A stretch of 64,000 nt of DNA, taken from contig JAITYX010000104.1 of NCBI GenBank assembly GCA_021018815.1, positions 1,685,657 to 1,749,656 on the forward strand, read 5' to 3'. Made by a program: the position numbers and the translations under genes. Under the pieces are notes generated by a model. That model did no database searches and was not told where the DNA came from. It was given only the letters and a program-made list of their open reading frames with translations. This DNA comes from Talinum fruticosum. Its lineage: Eukaryota > Streptophyta > Magnoliopsida > Caryophyllales > Talinaceae. Positions 10,223-21,342 of the stretch are shown in pieces (the first letter of the stretch is position 1; each line of letters starts with the position of its first letter).

Positions 10223-10890
10223 AATGTATGTTTCTTCACTCATATAATGCATTCACAGCAACCCCCACTAATGTTCCATAGTAACCGACATACATTTTTG
10301 TTTTTTTCCCCAGTGTTGCAGCAACTTCAACTGCCATTTCATCCTCTGTTCAGCTTGAGCAAGCAATTTTATTGACTCAAGCTTCTATGGCCAGCAACTA
10401 ACTCTGTGTTAAGCTTATTACATAGTTGTATTTGTATGAATCCTTCTAATTTAGTCAGCAAACAATTGTATGACCAGACATATTATACATTTTGATTACA
10501 GCACAAGCTTGTCATTTATGCTTTGCTTATGTAAATAACAATTATGAACTTCCAATATTGTTATTCGGACTAATTATGTGATATATAGTTTGCTTTTCCT
10601 TTACAGAATATTCCATGCATTTTATATGTATTACTTTTCATCCTACTTAACATATGACACCTTCATTGCAAGAAACCTCATAGCAAGCAAATAGATTCAT
10701 TGCAGTGAAGTTCATACTGAGAACAAAACATAAACTTCATTTCATAAATTAGCAAGCAAATAAGTGCTAAACTTGTCACATATAATTTTATAAGCTAACA
10801 AAAGAGGCCATAAATATCCAACCTCATTACATTCTCACCAACCAAACTTCCAATAAAAGAGACCATTTACCCTACCATACCCTCTACCTC
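10223..10890. other. MULE intergenic region, AT-rich
   Basis: This lies between the 3' ends of the two convergent MULE genes. It is AT-rich with no recognisable domain or repeat array. It would contain both 3' untranslated regions, but I cannot assign poly(A) sites. Confidence 0.6.
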
Positions 10891-11666
10891 TTAAATGAAC
10901 CTAACCAACACAACTACAACCACTCCAATTGCAAGAAAATAAAACCAACCCCGATTTCCATTCTTCCTTACACCCTTAAGCTCTTCCTTGCAAGCTTTCA
11001 GTAGCTCATTTGCCTTGTCCCTCTTCACCTTCTCTTTGGCTAATTTCTTCCTTAATTTGTTGTTCTCTTCAATTAAGTCTCTAACTTCACTTGATACCTC
11101 TAATTGGATAATTCCCTTGCTGCTATCAATCGTTACTTTCTTTAGATTTTTCACTTCCATATTCAAGTTAAGTATAAGGCTAATCAACTCTTCAACTCGT
11201 TCTTCCAAGTATCTCATTCTTCTCATTCAAGTTTACATCTTCATCACCATGCCACTTGAAATATCCACAATTTTGATTCGAACCTTCACAAAAAGTACAT
11301 TTACATTTAGCAATTGTTCAACTTTCAAAATACCTAATTTCATAAATTTCCATAATAATTGTCAAACAAATTACCTTCCACAAAGGGCATCCATGGAACT
11401 TTCTCCCTCTATTTGGGGGCTTCTTACATATCTGCTCAATGGCTGGAATATTATGAAAAATCTTACCAATTCTTCCCCAACCAGTTCATTGCTTGCTCTT
11501 GAAGATCCCACCACCGAGTGAATATGGCCTCTTTTTGAAGACTCTCCAATTCGATTTGCTCTCGACATCCTTCTTCAACCTCGGCCTCTTCGATCTTCGA
11601 TTTCTTCTTCCTCTCTAACCACTTCCACCACCAATTTATTCTTCCTCTTCCACTTGATGTTCTCAA
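10891..11666 (-). pseudogene. MULE-borne GRF-type zinc-finger / coiled-coil / membrane-anchor gene
   Basis: This minus-strand gene lies inside the MULE. One frame reads CKKPPNRGRKFHGCPLWK (11428-11375), then a GT donor at 11374. After an intron of roughly 80-100 bases the next segment reads NQNCGYFKWHGDED (about 11265-11240). Together these have the NRGR.F.GC...CGYFKW layout of a GRF zinc finger. The following frame, opening at 11226, has 111 residues: a long charged coiled coil (LEERVEELISL, LIEENNKLRKKL) and a C-terminal hydrophobic anchor (WFYFLAIGVVVVVLVRF). One frame shift lies near 11225 and the N-terminus is in conflicting frames. The layout recalls the small plant GRF proteins often annotated as At4g04775-like. 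Function unknown; it may be a captured host gene or a standard accessory gene of this MULE family. Confidence 0.7.
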
Positions 11667-11966
11667 CTCTCACTTTTCACAAACCCTAATTTCGAATTTT
11701 GAACTAAAGAGAGAGAAATAAAAATTTAGATCTTTACGAGGTTGAGATAGGAAGAGAGTGAGATGGAGGAACCGAATACAGATCGAAGATGTTATCGAGG
11801 AAAGACATGTTTTCATGGAAAGAGTAGAAAAGAAGAGGAGAGATGGAGGTTAAATTAGGCCTCACTAACGTTCTAATTCTTAACAACCACTTAAATTTTA
11901 GTTTAGTTTTATTATTTTTTTGGCCAAACTAATCTTCATTAACTGTCAATAAATACATTAATCCAA

Positions 11967-12166
11967 GTCAAATAATTGACTCCACCGTCCATGTGTCCGA
12001 AAATACCGCAATGTTACGTTCCCGACGAGTCGCCGCCCATACAACTCGGCGACATTCTGATATTGGAAAATACCCCTAAAGTTGGTTTTGTTCGCAATCA
12101 AGGAAATTGTTCGTATTAAATTTAGCCAACACCCCCAAAGTGTGTATTATTCCGATCCAATATTCC
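11967..12166 (-). repeat. Right terminal inverted repeat of the MULE
   Basis: It pairs with 5665-5864 with scattered mismatches. It ends CCGATCCAATATTCC, directly followed by the TTATTTTTT duplication at 12167-12175. Confidence 0.9.
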
Positions 12167-12175
12167 TTATTTTTT

Positions 12176-13207
12176 AATTATAGACCAAAGTATTTTTATT
12201 TAGAGCAAAAGCAAAAAAAAAAAAAAAAAAGGATTTTGACCAAAGTATTGTGCTTAATGTTTTTGCAAGTTTTTCTAAAGTCAATTATCTAGAGAAAAAG
12301 CAAAAAAAGGCTTCGACCGTTAAATTATCGCTAAACAAAAAGCCTAAAATTCCGGATTAGCTCGTAACCGTCTAATAACTTGGTTTGTTACTATTTTGGG
12401 TAATATTTTATTTCGAGTCTAACAATTTTGTGTTTGTACTTTTCCAATTTACAAAAGCTGAAAAAATAGTTGTTGAAAGTTAGGACCAAGGCACAATGGC
12501 TATTTCAAGGAGGTCCAAAAATGTGAGGACTCGGACTATCGGTTATAAGGGGTAACTAAATCAGATAGCTTTAGTAAAAATATGTTGAAGACTCAACGGC
12601 TATCTCATCAAGGAAGATTATTTATAGAAGCTTTAGCACAGAATTTCAACTTAGGATGGAACAAAAGAGGACTCAATTGAATACACGTCTCTAGCATACA
12701 ACTCTTAAATCTTTATTCTTATTTTCTGAGTTGTATTCCTAAGTTAGAAATCTTGTAATACTTATAATCTCTTTGTACACATTTTCGTCTAACCGAGTTG
12801 ATAACGCAACTTCAAAATTAGTTGTCTTTAGGTTATAAGGTGACTTTATCTAGGTGGTTCCAAGTTGGTAAGGTAACTTCAACTTGGAAATACTAGGTTA
12901 GTTAGATAAGATAATGTCTCGAGTCTGGGAAAAATTATAATAAATTTATTTGGGAACAAATATGGGTAGTCATATTCATTGTAATTGAGGATTTCAATTA
13001 GTGGATTTGAGTTGGTGTATGAATTGGCACTATCCATGGTTTTATATCTCAAGAAGGTTTCCACATAATTTTAACTTGTCATATTTTCTCTCTTCTCTGT
13101 TTGAGTCACTCCAAACTCAATTCTAGCCTTAACCGAGCTCGGACTCAATCTTATCTAAACATTCTAAGTGCTGAGTTCTCTTAACTTCATAAATTCACCT
13201 CTGTCCG
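12176..13207 (+). mobile_element. Sirevirus LTR relic (LTR-R), right segment
   Basis: This continues LTR-R after the MULE. Landmarks in order match the intact LTRs: GACCAAAGTATT at 12183, a degenerate TATA region ATTTATAGAAGC near 12628, the GTTGTATTCCTAAGTTAGAAATCTTGTA-type R region, ACTTTATCTAGGTGG, TAGTGGATTTGAGTTGG and GAAGGTTTCCACATAA (about 13052-13067). It ends about 40 bases short of the expected TTCA terminus at 13207, where a CTCCTTACAA-rich repeat begins. A poly(A) run of 18 lies at 12213-12230. Confidence 0.75.
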
Positions 13208-13871
13208 AGGCCCCGCTCCATTTAGTTTTAGTTTACAGACCTTACAACTCCTTACAACTTTCCTTAGAGCTCCTTAGAACTTCTTACAGCTCCTTAGAGC
13301 CCCTTACAGCTCCTTACACCTTCTTAAAACTTCTTAGAGCTCCTTACAGCCTCCTTACAACTTCTTACATCTCTTTACATCTGCTTACGACTCCTTACAA
13401 CTACATTTTATTTTTCATTTCGAAACTTATTGTGAATTTATTTTTCTACTGTTAATGATAATTTTTTATTGGTGAATATTTATGTATGTAAAGGTGTCCA
13501 CTAGGATGTTCATGGGATATGTATGTTTTAGAAATAGCTAAACCCACACCCTATTTTTTCCATTCCTATACTCATACTCCCATCGGGTATTTTGAGTATA
13601 TCGGATTTATTTATATACATGTGTAAGGATTTTGATAATTAATATGCATTGGATACATTAATTTAATTTTATGTCTTATGAAATTCACAAATAAATTCTA
13701 GCGAATAGTTAATTTCAAAAGTATCATATCCATTTAAGATAGTTATCATGAATAATATTACATATATTTTGTTAAAGTTTAAGTTTATAGGTGAATACTC
13801 AAGTTGAATCATTTGGGCTATTTTAGCCATGTTTCCTTTAGTATAAGTTGTAAAGAGTTGTAAGGAGGTAT
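13208..13871 (+). repeat. CTCCTTACAA-array fold-back family, copy 1, left part
   Basis: It starts GCCCCGCTCCATTTAG, then has about 15 tandem variants of a 10-11-base CTCCTTACAA/CTTCTTACAG motif (13240-13405), then an AT-rich body. At 13833 a second terminus GCCATGTTTCCTTTAG begins, followed by inverse motifs (GTTGTAAAGAGTTGTAAGGAG). The termini and subterminal arrays suggest a TIR or fold-back DNA transposon. I cannot place it firmly in hAT or PIF/Harbinger. It is interrupted at 13872 by a minus-strand solo Sirevirus LTR and resumes at 15400. Confidence 0.6.
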
Positions 13872-15399
13872 TGAAGGTTTGCTCTTGAGAGCCTAAGTCA
13901 CCCTAGAGGGGGTGAATTGGGTGATGGGGAAATTTAGACAAGTAATGGAAGACTAAAACTAGAAATGACTCGAGGAAAGTTTGAGTCTAGATTGAACTCA
14001 TAAATGTGCTAACTCGTAAAGTTACGTGGAAACCCTCCCGGGGTAGAAAACCACGGTCGGTGCTAATCCAAGCACCAAGTCAAATCCATTATTTTGAATC
14101 CACAAAATACAGTAGAAAGACTCAACTAGAATTGCTCCCTTAGACAATTCCTTATAAGATTTTCCTATACTCGAAATTCCGTTATCCGATCTAGTACTTC
14201 CTAACCGAGGTAACCTTTACAGACTAAGGACAACCGAGCTGAGTTAACCTTTACAGCTCAATCAAGGGACCTTACTCGGAAAGTAAGAATGAGTGTTTGT
14301 AATCGACTACAAGACCTTACAACTCGGAAAGATGTTAAGTACAAAGTTGGAGTTGTAAGTAGAAGATTGATTATGAATACAATAACTTTTGGTTAAGTAC
14401 GTGTATTGACAATTGGTTCAGCAATCTTCAAGTCTTGAGAGTTGGCTTCTATTTATAGATAACCAAGTAGACTAGCCGTTGTGACTATCTTCTAACTAAG
14501 AATCCTTTGTGACCGTTGCGATGGTCTTTCTAAGCCACTCAAAAAATATCCGTTAAGGTGTGAACTTTGGGCAATGACTCTTGACTCCTTTGGAAGTCCT
14601 AATCACTCGGTGGTGTCCGAAAAGTAGGGTGGAAATCACCGTTGGGCTTAGCATTGCAGATTTCCAGCTTTGGAAACAGTACAACCCCGACACGTTGTCC
14701 GGGCCTCGGTCGGAGGTAGAAAAAGCCTTATCTCGCTGGTGACTTGACATCTTGAAGCCGGTTACTTTTGTAATTCAAAAGTAGGATAACCTCATTTGAA
14801 TAACCTAAAAAAGTAAATCAATTTGGTTCTCAAAGTATAAAATTCTTTGGTCCAAGGTTAGACATAGATAATAATTTAATTAAGATAATTAAGTGCGTAA
14901 TTATCCGAGTCCTAAAAGAGTGGAATTTTCTCGAGTCTAATATCCATTACACTCAATTTAAGTCGGTCTAGAAGTAAAACAATTCGGACAAAGAATATCG
15001 AGTAGAAAGACTTGATCTAGACTACCAATGTTCAAACCAAGCATGCTGAGTTAGAAGGTTGAATTAACATAATAATTCAATTAAACTTAGATCATGAAGT
15101 CACACCGAGTTTATGCACATTAGAGCAAATGTTTGAACATGCAATATATCCGATTGTTGTCCGAGTGACTCAAAACTGTCCGTGAAATGATAAGTAAGAG
15201 TATGCTTTCCGAGTCGAGTCGGAATCAAATGAGAACATAGCTAATGGTTTACGTAACACTCGTAAAAGATTCTATATCACTCGAAAAGTTTCTAACACAC
15301 TTAGAATGACACGTAATCAAAACCTTATAAGAGATGAAGTCTTATACCTGATTCCTTGATGAAACTCATAATGATGTATATGTAAAGTTTGATTCTTCA
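13872..15399 (-). mobile_element. Solo Sirevirus LTR (LTR-E), minus strand, 1528 bp
   Basis: On the plus strand it starts TGAAGGTTTGCTC, the reverse complement of the GAGCAAACCTTCA end of the other LTRs, and ends GATTCTTCA, the reverse complement of a TGAAGAATC start. Between them the LTR landmarks occur in reverse order: CACCCTAGAGGGGGTGAA, GTGGAAACCCTCCCGGGG (14030-14046), ATTATTTTGAATCCACAAAATAC and ATACCTGATTCCTTG. Flanks are GGTAT (13867-13871) and AGTAT (15400-15404), a 4-of-5 match to a 5-bp duplication. No internal region is attached, so it is a solo LTR, probably from LTR-LTR recombination. Confidence 0.85.
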
Positions 15400-16195
15400 A
15401 GTATAAAAAGACATAATGAGTTGTAAGAAATTGAAATAAGTTAGAACGAATATAAAATATGTATATAATTCGATAAAAATGTTTAATGGATTCATATGTG
15501 TATTTTTATACTTATGTGCAACATATTTGTATTTTTATTTATGAATTCTACGTAATAACATAATAAAATTTACATATTTGCGATTGCCAAATGCATATAT
15601 GTTATGTTTAATGATTTGTTTTTTCAAGAAAAACGAAATTATATTTAATATTTATGTAAAGAGTTTTTATAGATGCACACATAATTTTCATGTAATAGGT
15701 AGTTGAAAATGACCTTAATTTTACACGTTTAAAATAAATATCATCAACTACTAATTTTACTAGTTTAAAACATTTAATAATTGAGAACATTTATTTCAAA
15801 CTTGTAAAATGAAGGTCACTTTCAACTATCTACTATATGAAAGTCATTTATTTATGTATAAAAACTCTTTTCATAAGTATCAAATATAATTTCTTTTTTC
15901 TAAAAATAAAAAAAGAAGAAAACAAATCATCAAACTAATACATATGCATTTGACATTACAAATATATAAAGTTTATAATTTACATTAAATTTATAAATAC
16001 AAATACAATATATGGTATACATAAATATAAAAATATATTAAATATTTTTATCAAGTCATATAAAATATTTTATATTCCTTACAATTCCTTACAACTCGCT
16101 TACAATTCCTTACAACCGCTTACAACTCCTTACAGCTTTTCTTACATCTTCTTACAGCCTTACAGACTCCTTCCAACTAAATGGAATAGGGCCTG
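15400..16195 (+). repeat. CTCCTTACAA-array fold-back family, copy 1, right part
   Basis: This continues the element interrupted by LTR-E. An internal inverted repeat is visible: 15600-15735 (AAATTATATTTAATA through ATGTAATAGGTAGTTGAAAATGACC) pairs with 15790-15905 (GGTCACTTTCAACTATCTACTATATGAAAG through AAATATAATTT). A second CCTTACAACTC array follows at 16078-16180, and the element ends CTAAATGGAATAGGGC (16177-16192), the inverse of the GCC.TGTTTCCTTTAG-type start at 13833. Confidence 0.65.
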
Positions 16196-16221
16196 AGTGC
16201 TGCCATTGAACTCGGAGTGAG

Positions 16222-17436
16222 GCCATGTTTCATTTAGCTTTAACTTATTGCCTTGCAGCTCCTTACAACTCTTTATAACTTTCCTTACAGACTTTTACAG
16301 ACTTTCCTTACACCTTTTATAAATCCTTACATCTTCTTACCGTTCCTTACAACTTCTTACAACTCCTTACACCTTCTTACAGCTTCTTACAACTCCTTGC
16401 AACTTTTTACAGCTCCATACAACTAAATATTATTTTTCATATCGAAATTTATTATGAATTTATTTTTCTACCGTTAATAAAATTTTTTTGTTGGTTAATA
16501 TTTATGTATGTAAAGGTGTCTAATAGGGATAACCGTGGGATATGTACGTGGCGGATATAGTTATACCCATACCTTATTTACCCCATTCCTATACTCCCAT
16601 CAGGTATTTCATGCATATCGGATTTCTTTGTATAGATGTGTAAGGATTTTGAATATTAATACCCATTTGATACATTAATTTAATTTTATGTCTCAATAAA
16701 TTCACAAACAAATTCTAACGAATAATTAATTTCAAAAGTATAATTTCCATTTAAAATAGTGATCATGAATAATATTACAAATATTTTGTTAAAATTTATG
16801 TTTATAGGTAAATAGTCAAGTTGAATGTGACGAAATCATTTGGGCTATTTCAGCCCTATTCCATTTAACATAAGTTGTAGGAAGTTGTAAGGATGCGTAA
16901 AAAATATAAGGAGTTGTAAGAATTTGAAAGGAGTTAGAATGAATATAAAATGTTATATATGATTTGATAAAAATGTTTAATGTATTCATTTGTATATTTT
17001 GATAGTTATGTGCAACACATTTGTATTTTTATTTATAAATTTTACGTAATAGAATAATAAAAATTATATATTTGTTATGCCAAATGCATATATGTCATGT
17101 TTAATTATTTTTTTCAAGAAAAAAGAAATTATATTTAATACTTATAAAAAAGTTTTTATAGATGCATAAATAATTTCATGTAATAGGTAGTTGAAAATTA
17201 CCTTAATTTTTATACATTTGAAATAAATGTCTTCAACTACTAATTTTAGTAGTTGAGAATATTTAATAGTTGGGAACATTTATTTCAAACTTGTAAAATT
17301 AAGGTCATTTTCAACTATCTATTATATGAAAGTCATTTATGCATCTATAAAAACTCTTTACATAAGTATCAAACATAATTTTGTTTTTTCTAAAAATAAC
17401 AAAAGAAGAAAACAAATCATCAAACTTATACATATG
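16222..17436 (+). repeat. CTCCTTACAA-array fold-back family, copy 2, truncated
   Basis: It starts GAGGCCATGTTTCATTTAG and then repeats the layout of copy 1: CCTTACA motif array (16255-16425), a body nearly co-linear with 13405-13830, a second terminus at about 16850 (AGCCCTATTCCATTTAA), and the internal inverted repeat (17160-17240 with 17280-17370). It stops at ACATATG (17430-17436), where a Ty3/gypsy LTR begins. In copy 1 the same point continues with CATTTGACATTACAAAT, so the missing half should lie beyond the 3' end of that gypsy element. Confidence 0.65.
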
Positions 17437-18694
17437 TGTGGACACCTAAAAAGTGTCGTCATTTATCTCTTTATTTCCGTATTTTTGTTTGTTGGCCCGA
17501 TGATGATAATCCCGAGTCCTGTTCGAGGATTTGGATCTTAGACCGATCGATTGGTGAAACCTTAGCTAATAAACCACAAAAAACCCCAGCACCAAATAAA
17601 CAGTCTTTTGTCTTGGGTCGGTCCAAAATCCTCTTTCTTTCGGACCATCCAGAGAGTCGGGCCGAGCCTTTAGAGATTGTGGAGTCCAATGCTGTGTACC
17701 GAGAAATTTCAAGTTCGAGTATTGCATTCTATTTTTATCCGAGTACAAGGAGTTGAAAACCGGAAGACGACGTTAAAACGTTGCATTTCATGCTCGGGAG
17801 CATCAAAGTGATGCATTCAAGTTTCACAAGGCGATCTACACGAGACTAGAAGCTTCCCCCTCATAATGACATCGTGGTCGGCGCCTCCCTTCTAGAAGCA
17901 TCAAGTGGAATGCTGCATTTTGGCTTGGAGAATCTTTGGATACATAACTAGGGCACGAAACCCTAGGGTGCTCGGGTGGCCGGAACTCGCCATCCGGCTT
18001 TGTCCGGTTTTATCTCTTTCCGATCCGGTTCTATCTATTAGGATTTGGCCCAATTTATTCTCGGATGTTTGGACAATTGAATGGAGGCAAACCTTAGGTC
18101 ATTTGTGACCTAGGTCCTCTCTTATAAATAGAGAGCATTGCTCTCATTCCCATACGACTTCCCGCCTCAACATCACACCGTAGAAAGTTAACCGTAATAC
18201 TCTCATCTAAACATCACTCTATCGAAATCCATCTTAAGCATTCATATAATTATTGCTTATTGCCGTTGAATCCGTGCAAAGAGCTAAAGAATATTCAATT
18301 ATTCTGATTTCCGGGCACTTATTCAACCGATCGTTACCGTACCCTCTTTTACTGGTCGCCGTTGCATCAAGAGAACCAAGTGCGGAGATCCAGATTAGCG
18401 GGCGAGACAACCCGAGGGCAATTGTCCAGCCTTCGAACAAGGTTATTTACTTTCATGCTTTTTATCGCTTTCGTATTATGGTTTGAGAGATGTAATCACT
18501 CCTTTTAATTCCTCCCCGACCGATGTAATTCTTTTATTTCTCGCTTTTCTTTTCTTTATCGCTTTCTTTACCGCTTTCTTTATTACCTTCTTTATTATGT
18601 TTGGTTGCTTTTATTTATCATCGTAATATGCCATTAGCTTGTTTGTCTTACATCATTTTAATACACTACTCGAATTAGTAATTGTTGTCTTCGG
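17437..18694 (+). mobile_element. Tat-1 5' LTR, segment 1 (with TATA box)
   Basis: It starts TGTGGACACCTAAAAAGTG. The segment has a GC-richer U3 and a clear TATA box at 18122-18130 (CTTATAAATAGAGAGC), followed about 30 bases on by a likely transcription start region. It is interrupted at 18694 by LTR-A, whose target duplication is TTCGG (18690-18694 and 31051-31055). The other LTR segments are 31056-31275 and 34101-34588. Confidence 0.7.
18118..18133 (+). promoter_or_regulatory. TATA box of the Tat-1 LTR promoter
   Basis: TCTCTTATAAATAGAG is a near-consensus plant TATA box in the expected U3 position, preceded by GC-richer sequence and followed by an AT-rich R/U5. Confidence 0.6.
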
Positions 18695-18747
18695 TGAAGA
18701 CTCGGACACTACTCAATATATTTCGAATTGCACTAAACAAGTCGGTA
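18695..18747 (+). mobile_element. Solo Sirevirus LTR-A, left 53 bases
   Basis: It begins TGAAGACTCGGACAC at 18695 and is interrupted after 53 bases by Sire-B. The rest is 29531-31050. The outer flanks carry the exact 5-bp duplication TTCGG, so LTR-A inserted into the Tat-1 LTR and later served as target for Sire-B. Confidence 0.88.
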
Positions 18748-20280
18748 TGAAGACTCGGACATCGCTTCTATATCTTTCTCGAGTCATGCAAAAGGAATCG
18801 GGTATAACGTTGTCATTCATATAGAGTTTTGATTCCAAGGCATTCTCTGTGACTTAGAAACTTACTTGAATTAAATAGTATCCTTCCTATGCGATTCGGC
18901 CTTCACATATCTCTTTAATCGTTTTTAGTTAGCGACTCGGAAAAGTTGTTCTTTATTCCGAGTCCATTCTCACTCGAGAATCGACTTGTGGTTATTTACT
19001 CTATTGTTTGCATAGTCGGCATTCATAGTTCATTTCATGCTTAGTCTATATCAAGTTCTTTCTCACTCGATATTTGCTATAGAACGTGTTCCTTTACTTA
19101 AGACTAAGTCATATGGAATTCCGAGTATCATGGATATTAGACTCGGAATATTCCATTTCTTTTCGACTCGGATAATCAATTGCGTAATTTCTCAAGATTA
19201 TTTTGTTATCTCGTGTCTAACCTTGGACCAAAGTATTTTATACTTTGAGAACCAAAGGTGTTTTACTTTTGTAGGTTATTCAATCGAGGATATCTTTTCA
19301 AAACTACAAAAGTAGCCGGCTTCGAACGTCAAATCACCAGCGAGATATGGCTTTTCACCTTCCCTGCTTTAGTCTCGGAAGATTGTGTCGAAGTCTGTCT
19401 TCTTCAATATCCGGAAAACTGGAACGCCAAGCCTAACGAGTGGTTTTCACCTCAGTTTTCAAGACACAACCGATGGTTTTGGGACCTCCAAGAGAGTAAA
19501 ACCGTTGTCCAACGTTCATATTTCAACGGATACTTTCCGAGTGACTCGTAAAGCCTTTCTCAACGGTCACGAGAGGACTCTCGGTCAGCGAGATGGAAAT
19601 AACGGCTACTCTGCCTGGTCTTATCTATAAGAAGAAGCCACTTCACAAGACTTGAAGGTTGCCGAACATATTGTCTATACACTTACTTGATCAAAGTTAT
19701 TGTATTTACTCTCAATCTTCAACTTACAACTCCCACTCTGTAATTCATTACTTTTTGAGTTGTAAGGTCTTGTACTTCGTTACAAACACTTCTTACATTC
19801 TTTGTAAGGTCCCTTGACTAAGCTGTAAAGGTTAACTCAGCTTAGTTGTCCCTAGCTGTAAGGGTTATCTCAGCTAGGAAGTACTAGATCAGATAAGGTA
19901 ACTTCGAGTCTAGGAAAATCCGTATAGAGTTGTCTAAGGGAGCAACTCGGGTTCCGTCAAGTTCACGGTATTTTGTGGACTCAAAATAGTGGATTTGACT
20001 TCGTGTCTGGATTGACACGGGCCGTGGTTTTCTGCCCCGGGAGGGTTTCCACGTAATATCTCTGTGTACCTTTTCTGAGTTCATTCTAGACTCGGACGGC
20101 CTTAGTGCTCTTGCTTCTTCGATTCATTGCTTTCGAGTCCAATCTTTTCGACACTCGTTATTAGACTCGGATTCTGTCTTTGCCTCTTTCTCGCGCAAAA
20201 GTGTGTATTTTCGAAAGAATTTTCTATCACCCTATTCACCCCCTCTAGGGTGACTCGGACTCTCCTTGAGCAAACCTTCA
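18748..20280 (+). mobile_element. Sire-B 5' LTR
   Basis: It starts TGAAGACTCGGACAT and ends GAGCAAACCTTCA. A TATA-like TCTATAAGAAGAAGCC lies at about 19628-19643; the sister LTRs read TCTATAAATAGAAGCC there. By eye there are roughly 20 differences from the 3' LTR, about half of them at CAG/CTG-type sites. Open frames inside the LTR are incidental. Confidence 0.93.
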
Positions 20281-20281
20281 A

Positions 20282-20294
20282 TTGGTATCGAGCC
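20282..20294 (+). promoter_or_regulatory. Sire-B primer-binding site
   Basis: TTGGTATCGAGCC starts two bases after the 5' LTR. It matches the TGGTATCAGAGC complement of the plant initiator tRNA-Met, the usual copia primer, except that AGAG reads as GAG. Confidence 0.8.
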
Positions 20295-20339
20295 TAGCCT
20301 TTCAGAAAGGATCTAACAGTCCAAAGGTTTAAAGATCGG

Positions 20340-21342
20340 ATGGCTCGAACACCGGAGAGTTCGACGAAGGTACATCTTCCAACAGGCCACCAAAATTCAA
20401 AGGTTCGAATTTCGGTCACTGGAAGAAGCTCATGGAATGTTTCCTTATGGATCACGATGAAGAAGTATGGGAAATCATACAACAAGGAAACTACATTCCA
20501 ATAAAGACAGATGAATTCAGAATCCTTCCAAAGACAAAGGCCGAGTTCACGCCGGCGAAGCGAGAAGTTCGAAAGAACTTCAAAGCCATGAACATCCTCA
20601 TGTGCGCCATAAGCTCGAGAAGAATATAATCGAGTCTCTGCTCGTGACTCGCTAAAGAGGTGTGGGACACTCTGGTCAACACCTATGAAGGTACAAGTCG
20701 GGTGAGACAAGCAAAGATCAGCCGAGTATCTTCACAAATATGAGCTTTTCAAAATGGAGCCAGAAGAGAACATTACTCGGATGTTCATACGCTTCACTGA
20801 GATCACCAACAATCTCAAATCTCCGGGAAAGAAGATCTCCCATGAAGAAATGTGCCGAAAAATTCTCGAAGCCTACCCAAGAGACGATGGGGTCCTAAGG
20901 TGACTCGCCATAGAAGAGGCTAAGAACCTCTCACTCTTGAAACCGGACGAGCTCATCGGAAAGCTTCGACTCATGAGATACACCTGGAAGAAGAAGATGC
21001 TGAGGGTACTTCCAAAAGGAACATTGCGCTTAAAGCCTCGAGAATCCAAAGAAGCAATTCCGAGCTCCTCCGAATCGAGAGGATGATCCCATGGCACTCA
21101 TTGCAAGAGGCTTCAAGAAAATGATGAAGCACAAAAGATGGGACAAAAGACCAAAAGAAGAATTCTACAAGAAAGACAAAAGAGATAGAAAAGGTAAGTT
21201 TTCTTCTTCTTCAAAGTTATCTCTGTCTAAGAATTCCGGATGTTTTGAATGTGGCAGCAAAGACCACATAGTCAAGGACTGTCCAAAACGAAGACGGGAC
21301 AGGGAAGAAGAAAAAGGCCATGATGGCAACTTGGAGCGATGA
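20340..21342 (+). pseudogene. Sire-B gag (UBN2-type, CCHC zinc knuckle)
   Basis: The ATG at 20340 lies 60 bases after the PBS. Frames read WKKLMECFLMDHDEEVWEII (about 20420-20480), then the EVW.TLVNTYEGTS core and the KMEPEENITRMFIRF segment typical of copia Gag (UBN2 family), then a CCHC knuckle CFECGSKDHIVKDC at 21241-21282. Gag packages the RNA into virus-like particles. It is broken at several points, including GCGAG at 20561-20565, where the LTR-C copy has GCAGAG (49749-49754). The 3' end runs into the linker. Confidence 0.85.

Larger units (their letters stand above)
5665..12166 (+). mobile_element. Complete Mutator-like element (MULE), 6.5 kb
   Basis: The element has long terminal inverted repeats of about 200 bp (5665-5864 and 11967-12166) that start GGGTTATTGGATCGGAA on the left and end TTCCGATCCAATATTCC on the right. 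It has exact 9-bp target-site duplications. It carries a broken transposase gene on the plus strand (6710 to about 10222) and a second gene on the minus strand (10891 to about 11666). It sits inside an old Sirevirus LTR; joining the flanks across the TSD restores an LTR-like sequence, so the MULE is younger than that LTR. Confidence 0.92.

Noticed and set aside
10988..11521. A 177-residue plus-strand frame
   Set aside because: It is the antisense shadow of the GRF zinc-finger gene, with low-complexity Ser/Phe/Leu content.
12213..12230. Poly(A) run suggesting a processed retrogene end
   Set aside because: The run lies inside an LTR relic with no gene upstream and no flanking duplication.
19037..19630. 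Open frames of 80-97 residues repeated at 28287-28878
   Set aside because: They are duplicated simply because both lie in the Sire-B LTRs; no coding evidence.
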